Shown: in pieces, positions 1 through 8,743 of the stretch | Position numbering within the stretch: the first letter of the stretch is position 1 | Layout: each line of letters opens with the position of its first letter | From: Azospirillum canadense | GTDB taxonomy: Bacteria > Pseudomonadota > Alphaproteobacteria > Azospirillales > Azospirillaceae | Reading direction: 5' to 3' | DNA: 64,000 nucleotides | Assembly: GCF_025961225.1 (NCBI RefSeq) | Contig: NZ_JAOQNG010000010.1 | Location: 1,416,501 to 1,480,500 of the forward strand | Translations under genes and position numbers: made by a program | The notes under the pieces: generated by a model | What the model was told of the DNA's origin: nothing | What the model saw: the letters and a program-made list of their open reading frames with translations, nothing else | Databases searched by the model: none

Positions 1-333
1 CTGGTCACCGCCTTCCGCATGGCGCGCGTGGCGGCGTCCAACCCCGGCCAGTACGAGCAGTACATCGCCAAGTCGCGCGAGTTGATGTCGCAGGCGAAGG
101 ACGAGGTGCGCTCGGTCCACGCCAAGGTCGCTTCCGACATCGCGACGCTGGACCAGAAAAAGAGCGAGCACAAGGACGCCATCGCCACGGTGACCCAACG
201 CATCGCCGGCATCGAGGGCATCGACGAGACGGAAGTGGCCGCCCGCCTGAAATCCTCCATGAACACCCTGGAGGCCGCCTACACCGTCGCCGGCCAGACG
301 CAGAAGCTGTCGCTGCTGAATTACCTGGCGTGA
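1..333 (+). CDS. Flagellin-family protein, C-terminal part (5' end outside window)
   Basis: The reading frame is open from the first base, so this is the 3' end of a longer gene; the ATG at 19 is internal. The 110 visible residues are almost all helical and end in LEAAYTVAGQTQKLSLLNYL. That resembles the C-terminal D0 helix of flagellins and FlgL-type proteins, which usually ends with a 'qLSLLNYL'-like tail. The D0 helix packs in the core of the filament or hook-filament junction. FlaF, a flagellin-specific secretion and assembly factor, is encoded convergently just downstream, which supports a flagellar role. I cannot tell flagellin from FlgL without the N-terminus. Confidence 0.7.
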   Translation: MVTAFRMARVAASNPGQYEQYIAKSRELMSQAKDEVRSVHAKVASDIATLDQKKSEHKDAIATVTQRIAGIEGIDETEVAARLKSSMNTLEAAYTVAGQTQKLSLLNYLA

Positions 334-356
334 AGGGGCTTTTCTGGGGGGTGGTC

Positions 357-535
357 GCGTTGGGCCCCCCTCCCATCCTCCCCCCACTTCGCGGGGGGAG
401 GAGTTGAGCGTCGGAGCGATGGAGTTCCCTCCCCCGCTCTCGGCGGACCGAAGGTCCGCCTGCCGCGTCAGCGCAAGCTTCGCTTGCGCGGGAGCGAAGA
501 TGGGGGAGGGTTAGGGAGGGGGCCCAGCGCAACAA
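357..535. repeat. GGGCCC-ended palindromic intergenic repeat, long form (copy A)
   Basis: The ends are inverted (GCGTTGGGCCCCC at the left, GGGGGCCCAGCGCAAC at the right). Inside are G/C-rich arms and two perfect hairpins: 442-449 with 453-460 (loop GAA) and 471-478 with 482-489 (loop TTC). The same architecture recurs at 12088-12297, and a shorter form lacking the hairpins at 58378-58496. It lies between two convergent genes. Confidence 0.85.
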
Positions 536-561
536 CTCCCCGCAACCCCATCACCATCCCA

Positions 562-603
562 AAACAAAACCGGCGCCCCTTTTCAAGGGCGCCGGTTTTG
601 TTT
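562..603. terminator. Bidirectional Rho-independent terminator
   Basis: A perfect 17-bp stem (562-578 with 587-603) has an 8-base loop and A-rich/T-rich flanks on both sides. It sits between the convergent flagellin-family gene and flaF and can serve both strands. Confidence 0.9.
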
Positions 604-612
604 GTGCCATCC

Positions 613-1110
613 TCAGATGGAAATGCTCAGCGATTGGCGCTGCGGCGGGCCGTCGGGGGCCGGGGCCGGTGGGGCCATGGGCGGGCGGGCCGGGGCGGCG
701 GCCTGCGGCCTCGGCGCCGCCGGCTGGCCGGGCTGGGCCGCCGCCTCGGCGGCTTCGGCGCGCATGGTCAGGCCGCTGGCGACCGAGCGGTTGATGGCGA
801 CCAGCGTTTCCAGCTTCGTGCCGTCCAGGTCGATCAGGCGGGCCGTCGTCTCCCGATCCACCAGCAGCGACAGGGCCGCGATGTTGGTGCGCACTTCCGG
901 CGGGTGACCGCAGTCTTCCTCGGTCATGGCGGCCTGGAAGATGGTCCACAGGCGCTGGTTCAGCTGCAGCGCCGCGCGCAGGGCTTCGGTGTTGTCCGGG
1001 TTGCGGCCGGCGTCGATCAGGCGGCGCGCCGCCTCCGCCAGTGCCCACGCCTCTACATCGCGCGGGTTGTCCGAGGTCGGTTTGTTTGCGTATGTCGGTG
1101 TCGGCTTCAT
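613..1110 (-). CDS. flaF: Flagellin biosynthesis regulator FlaF
   Basis: FlaF acts with FlbT in alphaproteobacteria to control flagellin synthesis and secretion. The family core is visible: an N-terminal ANKPTSDNPRDVEAWAL helix, then LQLNQRLWTIFQAAM, then PPEVRTNIAALSLLVDR and a final AINRSVASGL segment. About 50 Ala/Pro-rich residues follow that are not part of the usual ~115-residue family, so this 165-residue form has a disordered tail. I chose the ATG at 1110, which has a GAGGG motif 7 bases upstream; an in-frame TTG at 1140 would add ten residues. It is convergent with the flagellin-family gene and shares the terminator at 562-603. Confidence 0.88.
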   Translation of the reverse strand: MKPTPTYANKPTSDNPRDVEAWALAEAARRLIDAGRNPDNTEALRAALQLNQRLWTIFQAAMTEEDCGHPPEVRTNIAALSLLVDRETTARLIDLDGTKLETLVAINRSVASGLTMRAEAAEAAAQPGQPAAPRPQAAAPARPPMAPPAPAPDGPPQRQSLSISI

Positions 1111-1171
1111 TCCAAACCCTCGGGGCAGCCCGTCGGACAATTGTCTGTTCGCTCAGGTGCGAGTGACCGTG

Positions 1172-1200
1172 ATTGTCCGGGATCCTCCGGGTTTTGTCAA
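1172..1200 (-). promoter_or_regulatory. Candidate sigma-70 promoter for flaF
   Basis: On the minus strand a perfect -35 TTGACA (1200-1195) is followed after 17 bases by GACAAT (1177-1172), about 60 bases before the flaF ATG. No sigma-28 type signature was seen. Confidence 0.4.
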
Positions 1201-1223
1201 CTTAAGGGACCTGTTGGAGACCT

Positions 1224-2201
1224 TTAGCGAGCCTTTGTCACGACCTGTTCGAGACGGCGCGGCGCCTGCTCGATCAGGTCCGTGGCCGCCCGTTCCACCA
1301 CCTCCACGGCGATGCCGTCCATCAGGCCGCTCGCCTTCGGGTCGGCCTTCTGCCGGGCCAGCAGCTCCGTCCGCGGAACGGTGCTGACCACGGTCCGCGC
1401 GCGTGCCCCCCAGGGCCCGTAGGTTTCCGGAAAGCCGGGGCCGAACAGGCCCAGCGTCGGCGTGCCGGCCGCGGCAGCGATGTGCATGAGGCCGCTGTCG
1501 TTCCCAACATAGAGCGCCGCCCGGCGGATGCAGGCCGCCGCGGTCAGCGGGTCGGTGCGGCCGGTCAGATCAATCGCCCGTGCGCCCAGCGCGTCGAGCA
1601 GCGGCCGGGCGCGCTCCCGCTCCGGTCCGGCGGCCAGAACGGCGACGCGCGCGCCCTCCAGCACCCCGCCCGCGCCGGTGATCCGCTCCGCCAGATCAGC
1701 AAATCGCTCCACCGGCCATTCCTTGCCCGGCCAGTTGGCGGTCGGCCCGATCGCCAGGAACGGGCCAATTCCGGCCGGCAGCAGCCGGTCGGCCTCCACG
1801 TCCGCGGCGGAGTCGATCCACAGCCGCGGGTCGGGCGGCGGCGACAGCCCGAGCACTCGGCCGATTTCCTGCACCTTGTGCAGCTCCGGTGCGCGGGCGT
1901 GGAAGACGCGCCGCGCCGCCGGGACCAGGCGCCCGACCGCCGAGTTGCGCAGGTCGACCACGAGATCCCAGCGCACCCGCACGCACTCCAGCCAGAGGTC
2001 GATCCAGTGGCGCGCGAAGGACCGCTTGGGCATGGCGATCAGACGCTCCAGCCCCGGCACGGCGCGGAACAGCGGTGCCGGCAGCGGCCCGCAGGCGACC
2101 GTCAGGCGGGCGCCCGGGTGGCGGTCCACCAGATGGGCGAGCAGGCCGGTGGACAGGACCGCGTCGCCCAGGCGGTTGGAGGTGATGAAAAGGATGCGCA
2201 C
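1224..2201 (-). CDS. Glycosyltransferase family 9 (heptosyltransferase-like)
   Basis: GT9 enzymes transfer heptose or related sugars onto lipid A-core or other surface glycans from the cytoplasmic face. The 325-residue protein begins RILFITSNRLGDAVLSTGLL, the characteristic N-terminal Rossmann strand and loop. It has the C-domain signatures AIGPTANWPGKEWP and LYVGNDSGLMHIAAAAGTP, where the nucleotide-sugar is bound. The start is GTG. It lies 15 bases downstream of lptF on the same strand, so the two are probably co-transcribed, linking sugar transfer to LPS export. The acceptor cannot be told from sequence. Confidence 0.88.
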   Translation of the reverse strand: MRILFITSNRLGDAVLSTGLLAHLVDRHPGARLTVACGPLPAPLFRAVPGLERLIAMPKRSFARHWIDLWLECVRVRWDLVVDLRNSAVGRLVPAARRVFHARAPELHKVQEIGRVLGLSPPPDPRLWIDSAADVEADRLLPAGIGPFLAIGPTANWPGKEWPVERFADLAERITGAGGVLEGARVAVLAAGPERERARPLLDALGARAIDLTGRTDPLTAAACIRRAALYVGNDSGLMHIAAAAGTPTLGLFGPGFPETYGPWGARARTVVSTVPRTELLARQKADPKASGLMDGIAVEVVERAATDLIEQAPRRLEQVVTKAR

Positions 2202-2216
2202 GTCCGGTTCCCGCCC

Positions 2217-3359
2217 CTACCGCGCCGCCGACGCCCCGGCGCCGGGTGCAGCACGGCCGTCCCGGTCCAGGTTGCGGCTTAGGTTGCGGCCCAGCACCCA
2301 GGCGGCCGGCACCAGCACGAGGATCGGCAGGATGTAGAGCAGCGGGACCAGCACGTTCGCCTTGGCCGCCAGGCTGCTGAGGCCGAGCACCGCCGATTGG
2401 ATGCCCATGACGATTAGCACGGCGGCCGTGACGCGCCGGGTCTGGCCGCGCCGGTTGAACTCGCCCGACAGGAGGGCCGCCAGCGACACCATGGTGTAGG
2501 CCAGCGCCAGCAGCGGCGAGGACAGGCGGTGGTGCAGCTCCGCTGTCAGGTCGCGCAGCACCTTGTCGTTGCCGGCCAGCTGCGGCGGCGGGTTCAGCAG
2601 CTCGTCGGTCGACCGTTCGCGCGCGTCGGGCCAGCGCTCCCCGCCGGAACTGGTCAGCACCTTCAGGTCGACCGCGTAGCGCTCGAAGAACAGCTGCGAG
2701 AGGCGGTTGGTCTTGCGGTCGAGCTCCTGCCGGTTGCCGTTGTAGACGACGAAACGCGCGCCGTCCGTCCCGGTCAGCATGACCGCGCGCTCGCCCAGGA
2801 TGGTGACGGGCTTCTCCGGCGTGCGCCCGTCGTGGATGACGACGTTGTGCATGTTGCCGTCGCTGTCGCGCTCGCGCAGGAAGACGTTGAAGCGGTCGCC
2901 CACCTCGTTGAACACGCCCTCGCGCAGGAACAGCTGCGAATAGTCGCTGCGCACGGCGTATTCCATACGCACCAGTTCCTGGTGGGCGGCCGGCGTAATC
3001 CACAGGTTCAGCACATAGACGATCACCATGACGCCGAAGGCCAGCACGATCGCCGGCTGGGCCAGCGCGAAGGGGCCGACGCCCGCCGCGCGCATGACGT
3101 TCAGCTCGCTGTCGGACGACAGGCGATTGTAGGTGAACAGGATGGCCCCGACCAGCGCCAGCGGCAGCACGATGCCGAGGAAGGTCGGCACCGTCAGCAC
3201 CAGCAGCCAGAGGAACATCCGCATCGGCGCGCCGGCTTCCACGACCATCTCGATCAGGCGCAGGGACTGGCTCAGCCAGATCGTCAGCGTCAGCCCGGCG
3301 GTGGAATACAGGGTGGCGATCAGGAGGTTGCGGAACAGATACCGTTGCAGTCGATTCAT
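2217..3359 (-). CDS. lptF: LPS export ABC transporter permease LptF-like
   Basis: LptF and LptG form the inner-membrane part of the LptB2FG exporter that extracts LPS for transport to the outer membrane. The 380-residue protein has the expected form: an N-terminal MNRLQRYLFRNLLIATL helix, three membrane segments in the first ~130 residues, a large periplasmic beta-jellyroll, and three C-terminal membrane segments. The SDSELNVMRAAG segment is the cytoplasmic coupling loop typical of this permease family. I chose the ATG at 3359 from family N-termini; ATG at 3368 is an alternative, and neither has a strong ribosome site. No lptG follows: the next gene is a GT9 enzyme. Confidence 0.85.
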   Translation of the reverse strand: MNRLQRYLFRNLLIATLYSTAGLTLTIWLSQSLRLIEMVVEAGAPMRMFLWLLVLTVPTFLGIVLPLALVGAILFTYNRLSSDSELNVMRAAGVGPFALAQPAIVLAFGVMVIVYVLNLWITPAAHQELVRMEYAVRSDYSQLFLREGVFNEVGDRFNVFLRERDSDGNMHNVVIHDGRTPEKPVTILGERAVMLTGTDGARFVVYNGNRQELDRKTNRLSQLFFERYAVDLKVLTSSGGERWPDARERSTDELLNPPPQLAGNDKVLRDLTAELHHRLSSPLLALAYTMVSLAALLSGEFNRRGQTRRVTAAVLIVMGIQSAVLGLSSLAAKANVLVPLLYILPILVLVPAAWVLGRNLSRNLDRDGRAAPGAGASAAR

Positions 3360-3495
3360 GAGGTGCATCGTGGGAAGCCCGGCGTGAAGCTGACGAGGTA
3401 AAGCGTCCGGGTCAAGTGTTGTTGTCGGGAGACGTCCGCTCCGCGGCGTTTGGCAGCCCTTCAATCCGTCCTTCGTTTGCTCTAGACAGTTGGGC

Positions 3496-5655
3496 ATGGC
3501 GACGATCAAGGACGTGCTGGCCGACGCGCTGGCCCACCACCGGTCCGGCCGGCTGGCGCAGGCCGCCGCCGGCTACGAGGCCGTGCTGGACACCGTGCCG
3601 GACCATCCGGACGCGCTGCATCTGCTGGGCGTCGTCTACCTCCAGGCCGGCCACCCGCGGGAGGCGGAGGCGCGCATCCGCGCCGCCATCCGCGCCGACC
3701 GGGGTGCTGTCGACTATCACGACAACCTGGGCAGCGCCTTGCTGGCGCTCGGCCGGGCGGAGGAAGCGGTGGAGTCTCAGCGCGAAGCGATCCGCCTGCG
3801 GCCCGACTTCGCGCAGGCCTTCTACAACCTCGGCAACGCGTTGGAGGCGCTCGGCCGGCTGGACGAGGCGGCGGACGCCTACGCCCAAGCGGCGGCGAAG
3901 CGGCCGGGCTACGCGCGGGCGCGCTTCAACCTGGGCAACGCGCTGGCCGCGCTCGGCCAAGCCGGGAAGGCAGAGGACGCCTACCGTGCGGCGCTGCGCG
4001 ACGATCCCGGATTCGTGGAGGCCTGGGCCAACCTCGGCGCGCTGATGATGCGACGCGGGGACGCAGTTGGGGCGGTGGAGCCCCTGCAACGGGCGTTGGC
4101 ACTGCGGCCCGACCACGCCACGGCGCTCGCCAACCTGTCGGCGGCGTTTCTGGCGGGCGGCTCGGCTGACGCGGCGGAGCCGGCCGCGCGGCGCGCCATG
4201 GCGGTGCGGCCGGACTTTGCCGAGGCGGCGCTGCGCCGCGGTGACGTTTTGCAACGCCGGCACCGGCTGGCCGAGGCCGGACGGGCCTACGAACGGGCGG
4301 TGGCGCTGCGCCCGGACTTGGCGGAGGCCTGCGCCAACCTCGCCCTGGTGCGGCAGACGCAGGGGCTGCTCGATCCGGCGGAGGCCGGCTACCGCCGCGC
4401 GCTGGCTCTGCGCCCGGACTTGGCGGAGGTACGCTCCAACCTCGCCTACCTGGATCTGTTCCGGCCGGGGGTGACGCTGGCCCGCGTGCTGGAGGCGCAC
4501 CGCGCCTGGGACGCCGTGCACGGGGCGCCGCTGCGCGCCGCCTGGACCCTGCATCCACCGGCCGACGCCCGCCGCCCGCTGGTCGTCGGCATCCTGTCGG
4601 GCGATTTCCGGCGCCACCCCGCGGGGCAGTTCGCCATCCGCGCCGTGGAGGCGCTGCCCGCCCAGGGCGTGCGCCTGTTCCTCTACGCCAACCAGACGGA
4701 GGAGGACGACCTGACCGCCCGCTTCCGCGCCGCTGCGGAGCGCTGGCTGCCCATGGCCGGCCTGACGGACGCCGAGTTGGCGGCGCGCATCCGCGCCGAT
4801 GGGGTGGACGCGCTGATCGACCTGGCCGGGCACAACGCGCGGGGGCGGCTGGGCGTCTTCGCCCGCCGGCCGGCGCCGGTGCAGGTGGCGTGGTCGGGCT
4901 ATATGGCGACGACCGGACTCGCCGCCATGGACGCGCTGGTCGCCGACGCCCACCACGTGCCGGAGGGGGCGGAGCGATTCTACACCGAGCGCATCCTGCG
5001 CATGCCCGGCGCCTTCATCGCCTACGACCCGCCCGAGGACGCGCCAGAGCCGGTTCCGCCGCCCTGTTTGGCAGGACAGCCGGTCACCTTCGGCGCCTTC
5101 AACATCCTGACCAAGCTGACGGACGAGGTGCTGGCGACCTGGGCCGCCGTGCTGGATCGCGTGCCGGACTCCCGCCTGCTGCTGAAGACCAAGGCGCTGT
5201 CTTGCCCGGAGACGGCGGCGCTGTGGCAGGGCCGGCTGGCCGGGGCAGGCATCGCCACGGACCGGCTGACCCTGGTCGGCGCCACCAGCAGCCTGGAGCA
5301 CATGGCCTGGTGCGCCCGGGTGGACGTGGCGCTGGACCCCTTCCCCTTCGCCGGCAGCACGACGACGCTTGAGACGCTGTGGATGGGCGTGCCGGTCATC
5401 ACCCTGCCGGGCGAGACCTTCTCCAGCCGCCACTCGCTGGCCATCCTGACCGCTGCCGGAGTGGAGGGCTGCGTCGCCCGCGACGCGGCCCATTACGTGG
5501 AGCTTGCCGCCGGCTGGGCCGCAAATCCGGCGCGTCTAGCCGCGCTGCGCGCGCGGCTGCGCGGACAAATGGCCGCAAGCAGCCTTTGCGACGGCGGCCA
5601 ACTCGCCGCCCGGCTTGCCCAATCGCTGCGCGACCTTCGGCACGGCCGGTCGTAA
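3496..5655 (+). CDS. TPR protein with O-GlcNAc transferase-like (GT41/SPINDLY) domain
   Basis: The protein has 719 residues. Roughly residues 1-330 are TPR units (recurrent A..NLG.AL..LGR..EA spacing), followed from about residue 358 by a GT41-type catalytic region starting LVVGILSGDFRRHP. Landmarks follow in order: DLAGHNARGRLG, AWSGYMATTG, LLLKTKAL, LDPFPFAGSTTTLETLWMG and GVPVITLPGETFSSR, the last holding the nucleotide-sugar site. Such proteins move a sugar onto Ser/Thr of protein targets. Lying next to flagellin-family and flaF genes and near two other glycosyltransferases, it is a plausible flagellin glycosyltransferase (inference). The start is ATG at 3496; an in-frame TTG lies two codons upstream. 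Confidence 0.9.
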   Translation: MATIKDVLADALAHHRSGRLAQAAAGYEAVLDTVPDHPDALHLLGVVYLQAGHPREAEARIRAAIRADRGAVDYHDNLGSALLALGRAEEAVESQREAIRLRPDFAQAFYNLGNALEALGRLDEAADAYAQAAAKRPGYARARFNLGNALAALGQAGKAEDAYRAALRDDPGFVEAWANLGALMMRRGDAVGAVEPLQRALALRPDHATALANLSAAFLAGGSADAAEPAARRAMAVRPDFAEAALRRGDVLQRRHRLAEAGRAYERAVALRPDLAEACANLALVRQTQGLLDPAEAGYRRALALRPDLAEVRSNLAYLDLFRPGVTLARVLEAHRAWDAVHGAPLRAAWTLHPPADARRPLVVGILSGDFRRHPAGQFAIRAVEALPAQGVRLFLYANQTEEDDLTARFRAAAERWLPMAGLTDAELAARIRADGVDALIDLAGHNARGRLGVFARRPAPVQVAWSGYMATTGLAAMDALVADAHHVPEGAERFYTERILRMPGAFIAYDPPEDAPEPVPPPCLAGQPVTFGAFNILTKLTDEVLATWAAVLDRVPDSRLLLKTKALSCPETAALWQGRLAGAGIATDRLTLVGATSSLEHMAWCARVDVALDPFPFAGSTTTLETLWMGVPVITLPGETFSSRHSLAILTAAGVEGCVARDAAHYVELAAGWAANPARLAALRARLRGQMAASSLCDGGQLAARLAQSLRDLRHGRS

Positions 5656-5806
5656 TCGCGTCTATTTGTTTGTGTACTAATTACAGGCGCGCCGGGGCGG
5701 CGTTCCTGCGATTTATGTTGTTCGCAAACAGTATATCAGTCACACATTATTGACGATTTCCAATCTATAGTCGAACAGACCGGGCCGGACGCAGGGAGGG
5801 TGCTGG

Positions 5807-6082
5807 ATGCTGAACATCGCGGCCATCCGCCGGGCGATCGAGGATGTGGAGCTTGCAGCCTCCGCGGGGGCGGCCGACCAATTCAATGGGGGCCGATCCG
5901 ATGGGGGCCGGTGGAACGCGGGCCCGCCGCTCCGCGGCACGCTCGCGAGGCTCTACGGCGTCTACGCCCAGCGCGTGCTCGAACTGCACGGCATCTCCGT
6001 CGACCTGGAGGAGCTGTGCACCCAATGCTGCCGGCAATGCCCGGACGGCCGCTGCGTCCGCGACGAGGCCGCCGGCCAATAA
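5807..6082 (+). CDS. Small Cys-rich-tail protein of unknown function
   Basis: A 91-residue protein begins at an ATG with a clear GGAGGG 11 bases upstream. Its helical first part (MLNIAAIRRAIEDVELA) is followed by a Gly/Asn-rich linker, another helix (TLARLYGVYAQRVLELHG) and a C-terminal cluster of five cysteines in CTQCCRQCPDGRC. Five Cys in 13 residues could bind zinc or an Fe-S cluster, but I recognise no family. The preceding ~150 bases are markedly AT-richer than the surroundings, as for a promoter. It converges on the TPR-glycosyltransferase gene with 15 bases between stop codons. Confidence 0.6.
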   Translation: MLNIAAIRRAIEDVELAASAGAADQFNGGRSDGGRWNAGPPLRGTLARLYGVYAQRVLELHGISVDLEELCTQCCRQCPDGRCVRDEAAGQ

Positions 6083-6097
6083 CGGCCGATTCCCACC

Positions 6098-7882
6098 CTA
6101 TTTCTCGCCGATAAAGCGCACCCAGGGGAAATCCAGCACGTCGAAGGCGCACACGCGCGGCCCTTCGCCCCGCCTTTCCAGCGCGTCGAGCACGCAGGAG
6201 GGTGCGGCCTGGTCGAGCATCCAGTAGCCCCGCCCCCGCCGCAGGAACCACGCGATGTAGGCGGCCGTGCGCTCCAGAAAGGCGCGGCCGCGCGGGGTCG
6301 GCTGGAACCAGGCGAAGCAGACGGTGATGTCCCGAGTCGGCCCACGCCAGCGCCCGTCGCGCAGCAGCCCGACGTCGAAGCCCGCCATCGCCTCCTCCAG
6401 CGCCCCGAGTCCGCCGGCAAGCGTGCAGTCCGCGTCCACATGGGCGAGCGACCGCCCCAGCCGACCCAGCAGCTGGTGCCAGCGCAGGAAGCGGATGCAG
6501 GCGTAGTAGGTGATGCGGCGGTGGTCGTCCCAGCCTGCGAAATCCACCCGCTCCCGGCTGGCGCCGAGCGGCAGGCGGGCGCGCCAGGCGGCCAGGTCGG
6601 CTTCCGTCTCCGGCGACGGGTTGATGACGTGCACGTGCACCGCCGGCCCACCCGCCGCCACCGCCGACTCCAGCAGAGCCCCCGCGAAGCGGCGGTAGTA
6701 GCCGTCGTCGCAGGACAAAGCGAGGATCGGCCCCTCCCCCAGACCCGGCCCGGCCGGCGGTTCGAACAGCACTTCCAGCGGCGCGAAGGCGGACAGTTGC
6801 TCGTCGGCCGACGGAATTCCGTCGAGGAACCGGCGCTCCGCCCGGACCATGGACCAGAGCCGCAGCTCGAAGTCCGCCGCCAGCTCCGCCGGGATGAAGC
6901 GGCGGGAAAAGCGCCCCATGAAGCGCGCGGCGAGGTCCAGCCGGCCGCGCCGGTGCAGGCGGTAGGCGACCACCGCCGCCGCCCGCGGGTCGCGTGGGTT
7001 CCGCCGCAGCGCCGTCATGGCCGCGCGCGCCGCCGCGTCCAACAGGCCCGTGTCGGCCCGTCCGGCCTGGAGGAGCGCCAGCGCCGCGCCGACCAGTGCG
7101 TCGCCCGCCGCGGCGTGGTGTGGATCCGCCACGAGCGCGTGGCCGAGCGTCCGCACCGCCCGCGCGACCCGCACGTCGTCGAGCCGGCTGTGGTGGGTCA
7201 CGGTGCGATCCAGCCCGGCGTCGTCCAGGGCGCTGACCGCGGCGTTGTGCAGGGCGTCGGCCTGCGCCGGGGCCAGCGCCGCCGCCTGCCGGCGCAGCCG
7301 GGCGGCGGCGCCGGGCCGGCCGAGCGCGGCCATCGCGTTGGCGCGGTTGATACGCGCCTCCATATCTTCCGGGCGGAGGGCCAGCGCCTCGCCGAAGGCC
7401 TGCGCCGCCTCTCCCGCTTGGCCGAGCGCTAGCAGCGCGGTGCCCAGGTTGTTCCAGGCCTCCGGGAAACGGGATTGGCGCGCCAGCGCCTGCCGGTAGC
7501 GCGCCGCGGCCCCCGCCGCGTCGCCGTCGGCCAGCAGCAGGTTGCCCAGGTTGTAGGCCGCCTGGACCTGCCCGGGGTCGAGCGCCAGGGCGCGGCCCAA
7601 TACGCGCGCCGCCCCCGCCGCGTCCCCGGCCGCGCGCAGCGCCAGCCCGAGATTGCCGGCAAAATCACCGTCGTCCGGCCGCAGCGCCACGGCGCGGCGC
7701 AGCAGCGGCACGGCACGGCCGGAATGCCCTTGCTGGCTTTCCAGCACGCCCAGCAGGTGCAGCGCGTCGGGTTGGCCCGGAATGGCCCGGAGGATGCTAA
7801 GATACAGCGGCCGGGCCTCGTCGAGCCGGCCGGCCTGATGGTGGCCCACCACGGCGGCCAGGGCATCCCGAACTGTGACCAT
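6098..7882 (-). CDS. TPR domain fused to glycosyltransferase-like domain
   Basis: This 594-residue protein resembles the GT41 protein only at its N-terminus: residues ~1-235 are TPR repeats (PDALHLLGVLESQQGHSGRA and later copies). The C-terminal ~210 residues contain ILALSCDDGYYRRF and LAHVDADCTLAGG (around residue 480). The second has the DxD-like metal-binding pattern of GT-A fold enzymes, and MLDQAAPSC near the end recalls GT8-type glycosyltransferases. I infer a sugar transferase with protein-binding repeats. It is transcribed divergently from the GT2 gene at 7964 and belongs to the same glycosylation island. Confidence 0.75.
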   Translation of the reverse strand: MVTVRDALAAVVGHHQAGRLDEARPLYLSILRAIPGQPDALHLLGVLESQQGHSGRAVPLLRRAVALRPDDGDFAGNLGLALRAAGDAAGAARVLGRALALDPGQVQAAYNLGNLLLADGDAAGAAARYRQALARQSRFPEAWNNLGTALLALGQAGEAAQAFGEALALRPEDMEARINRANAMAALGRPGAAARLRRQAAALAPAQADALHNAAVSALDDAGLDRTVTHHSRLDDVRVARAVRTLGHALVADPHHAAAGDALVGAALALLQAGRADTGLLDAAARAAMTALRRNPRDPRAAAVVAYRLHRRGRLDLAARFMGRFSRRFIPAELAADFELRLWSMVRAERRFLDGIPSADEQLSAFAPLEVLFEPPAGPGLGEGPILALSCDDGYYRRFAGALLESAVAAGGPAVHVHVINPSPETEADLAAWRARLPLGASRERVDFAGWDDHRRITYYACIRFLRWHQLLGRLGRSLAHVDADCTLAGGLGALEEAMAGFDVGLLRDGRWRGPTRDITVCFAWFQPTPRGRAFLERTAAYIAWFLRRGRGYWMLDQAAPSCVLDALERRGEGPRVCAFDVLDFPWVRFIGEK

Positions 7883-7963
7883 GCCGCCTGTCTACACGCG
7901 CACCCGATCTTAGTCCATGCGACCGGTTGCGATGCGACACACAGGACCGCCGAAGGAGGTTCC

Positions 7964-8734
7964 ATGGCCGACCGGCCGCTCGTCAGCATCATCACGCCCA
8001 CCTGGGGGCGGGAGGCGTTCCTGCCGCTGTGCCACGCCCGCGTCATGTCGCAGACCTGGCCGGAGGTGGAATGGCTGGTCTTCGACGACAGCCCGCGGCC
8101 GAGCGCCTACCTCCAGCCCCTGGCCGGCCCGCGGCTGAAGTATCTCTACTCGCCCAGCCGCTACGCCATCGGCGAGAAGCGCAACATCCTGGCAGAGCAC
8201 GCGCGCGGCGACATCATCGCCCATTTCGACGACGACGACTTCTACGCCCCGACCTACGTGGAGCGGATGGTGGAGCGGATGGTTGGCCGGCTGGAGCAGG
8301 GCTGCGACGCCGTGAAGCTGTCGGGCTGGTTCCTGTACAGCGCGGTGCACGGCGCCTTCGGCTATTGGGACACAGCGCGCGGCGGTGCGCACCACCGCTG
8401 GGGCCGCACTGCCCGGACCTACGTCGATGCGCCGGACAGCCCGGCGTCCGACGACAACCGGGTGGGCTACGGCTTCTCCTACGCCTACCGCCGGGCGGTG
8501 TGGGAGGCCGTGCGCTTTCCTCCCCTGAACGCCTGCGAGGACGCCCCCTTCATGACGGCGGCGCGGGAGCGTTTCCGCGTCCAGGACTTCCCGGACGCCG
8601 AGGGGTTGTGCCTGCACACGCTGCACGCGCGCAGCACCAGCCTGTGCCTGCCCCAGTACGAGCTGCCGCCGGCCCTGCTGGAGCGCCTGTTCGGGCCGGC
8701 GGTGCAGCCCTACGTCCGCGCGGGCGCGGGGTGA
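7964..8734 (+). CDS. Glycosyltransferase family 2
   Basis: The 256-residue protein starts at an ATG preceded by a near-ideal ribosome site, AAGGAGGT at 7953-7960. It has the GT-A start PLVSIITPTWGREAFLPLC, the conserved YAIGEKRNILAEHARGDIIA stretch and the acidic metal-binding motif HFDDDDFY near residue 88. These support inverting transfer of a sugar from a nucleotide donor. There are no membrane segments, so it is probably cytoplasmic. Together with the two TPR-glycosyltransferases it forms a small glycosylation locus next to flagellar genes; the acceptor is unknown. Confidence 0.88.
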   Translation: MADRPLVSIITPTWGREAFLPLCHARVMSQTWPEVEWLVFDDSPRPSAYLQPLAGPRLKYLYSPSRYAIGEKRNILAEHARGDIIAHFDDDDFYAPTYVERMVERMVGRLEQGCDAVKLSGWFLYSAVHGAFGYWDTARGGAHHRWGRTARTYVDAPDSPASDDNRVGYGFSYAYRRAVWEAVRFPPLNACEDAPFMTAARERFRVQDFPDAEGLCLHTLHARSTSLCLPQYELPPALLERLFGPAVQPYVRAGAG

Positions 8735-8743
8735 CCGCCGCCC

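Noticed and set aside
357..535. Rho-independent terminator at repeat copy A
   Set aside because: The hairpins have no T-run. The nearby 17-bp stem at 562-603 is the proper terminator, and the repeat has family members elsewhere.
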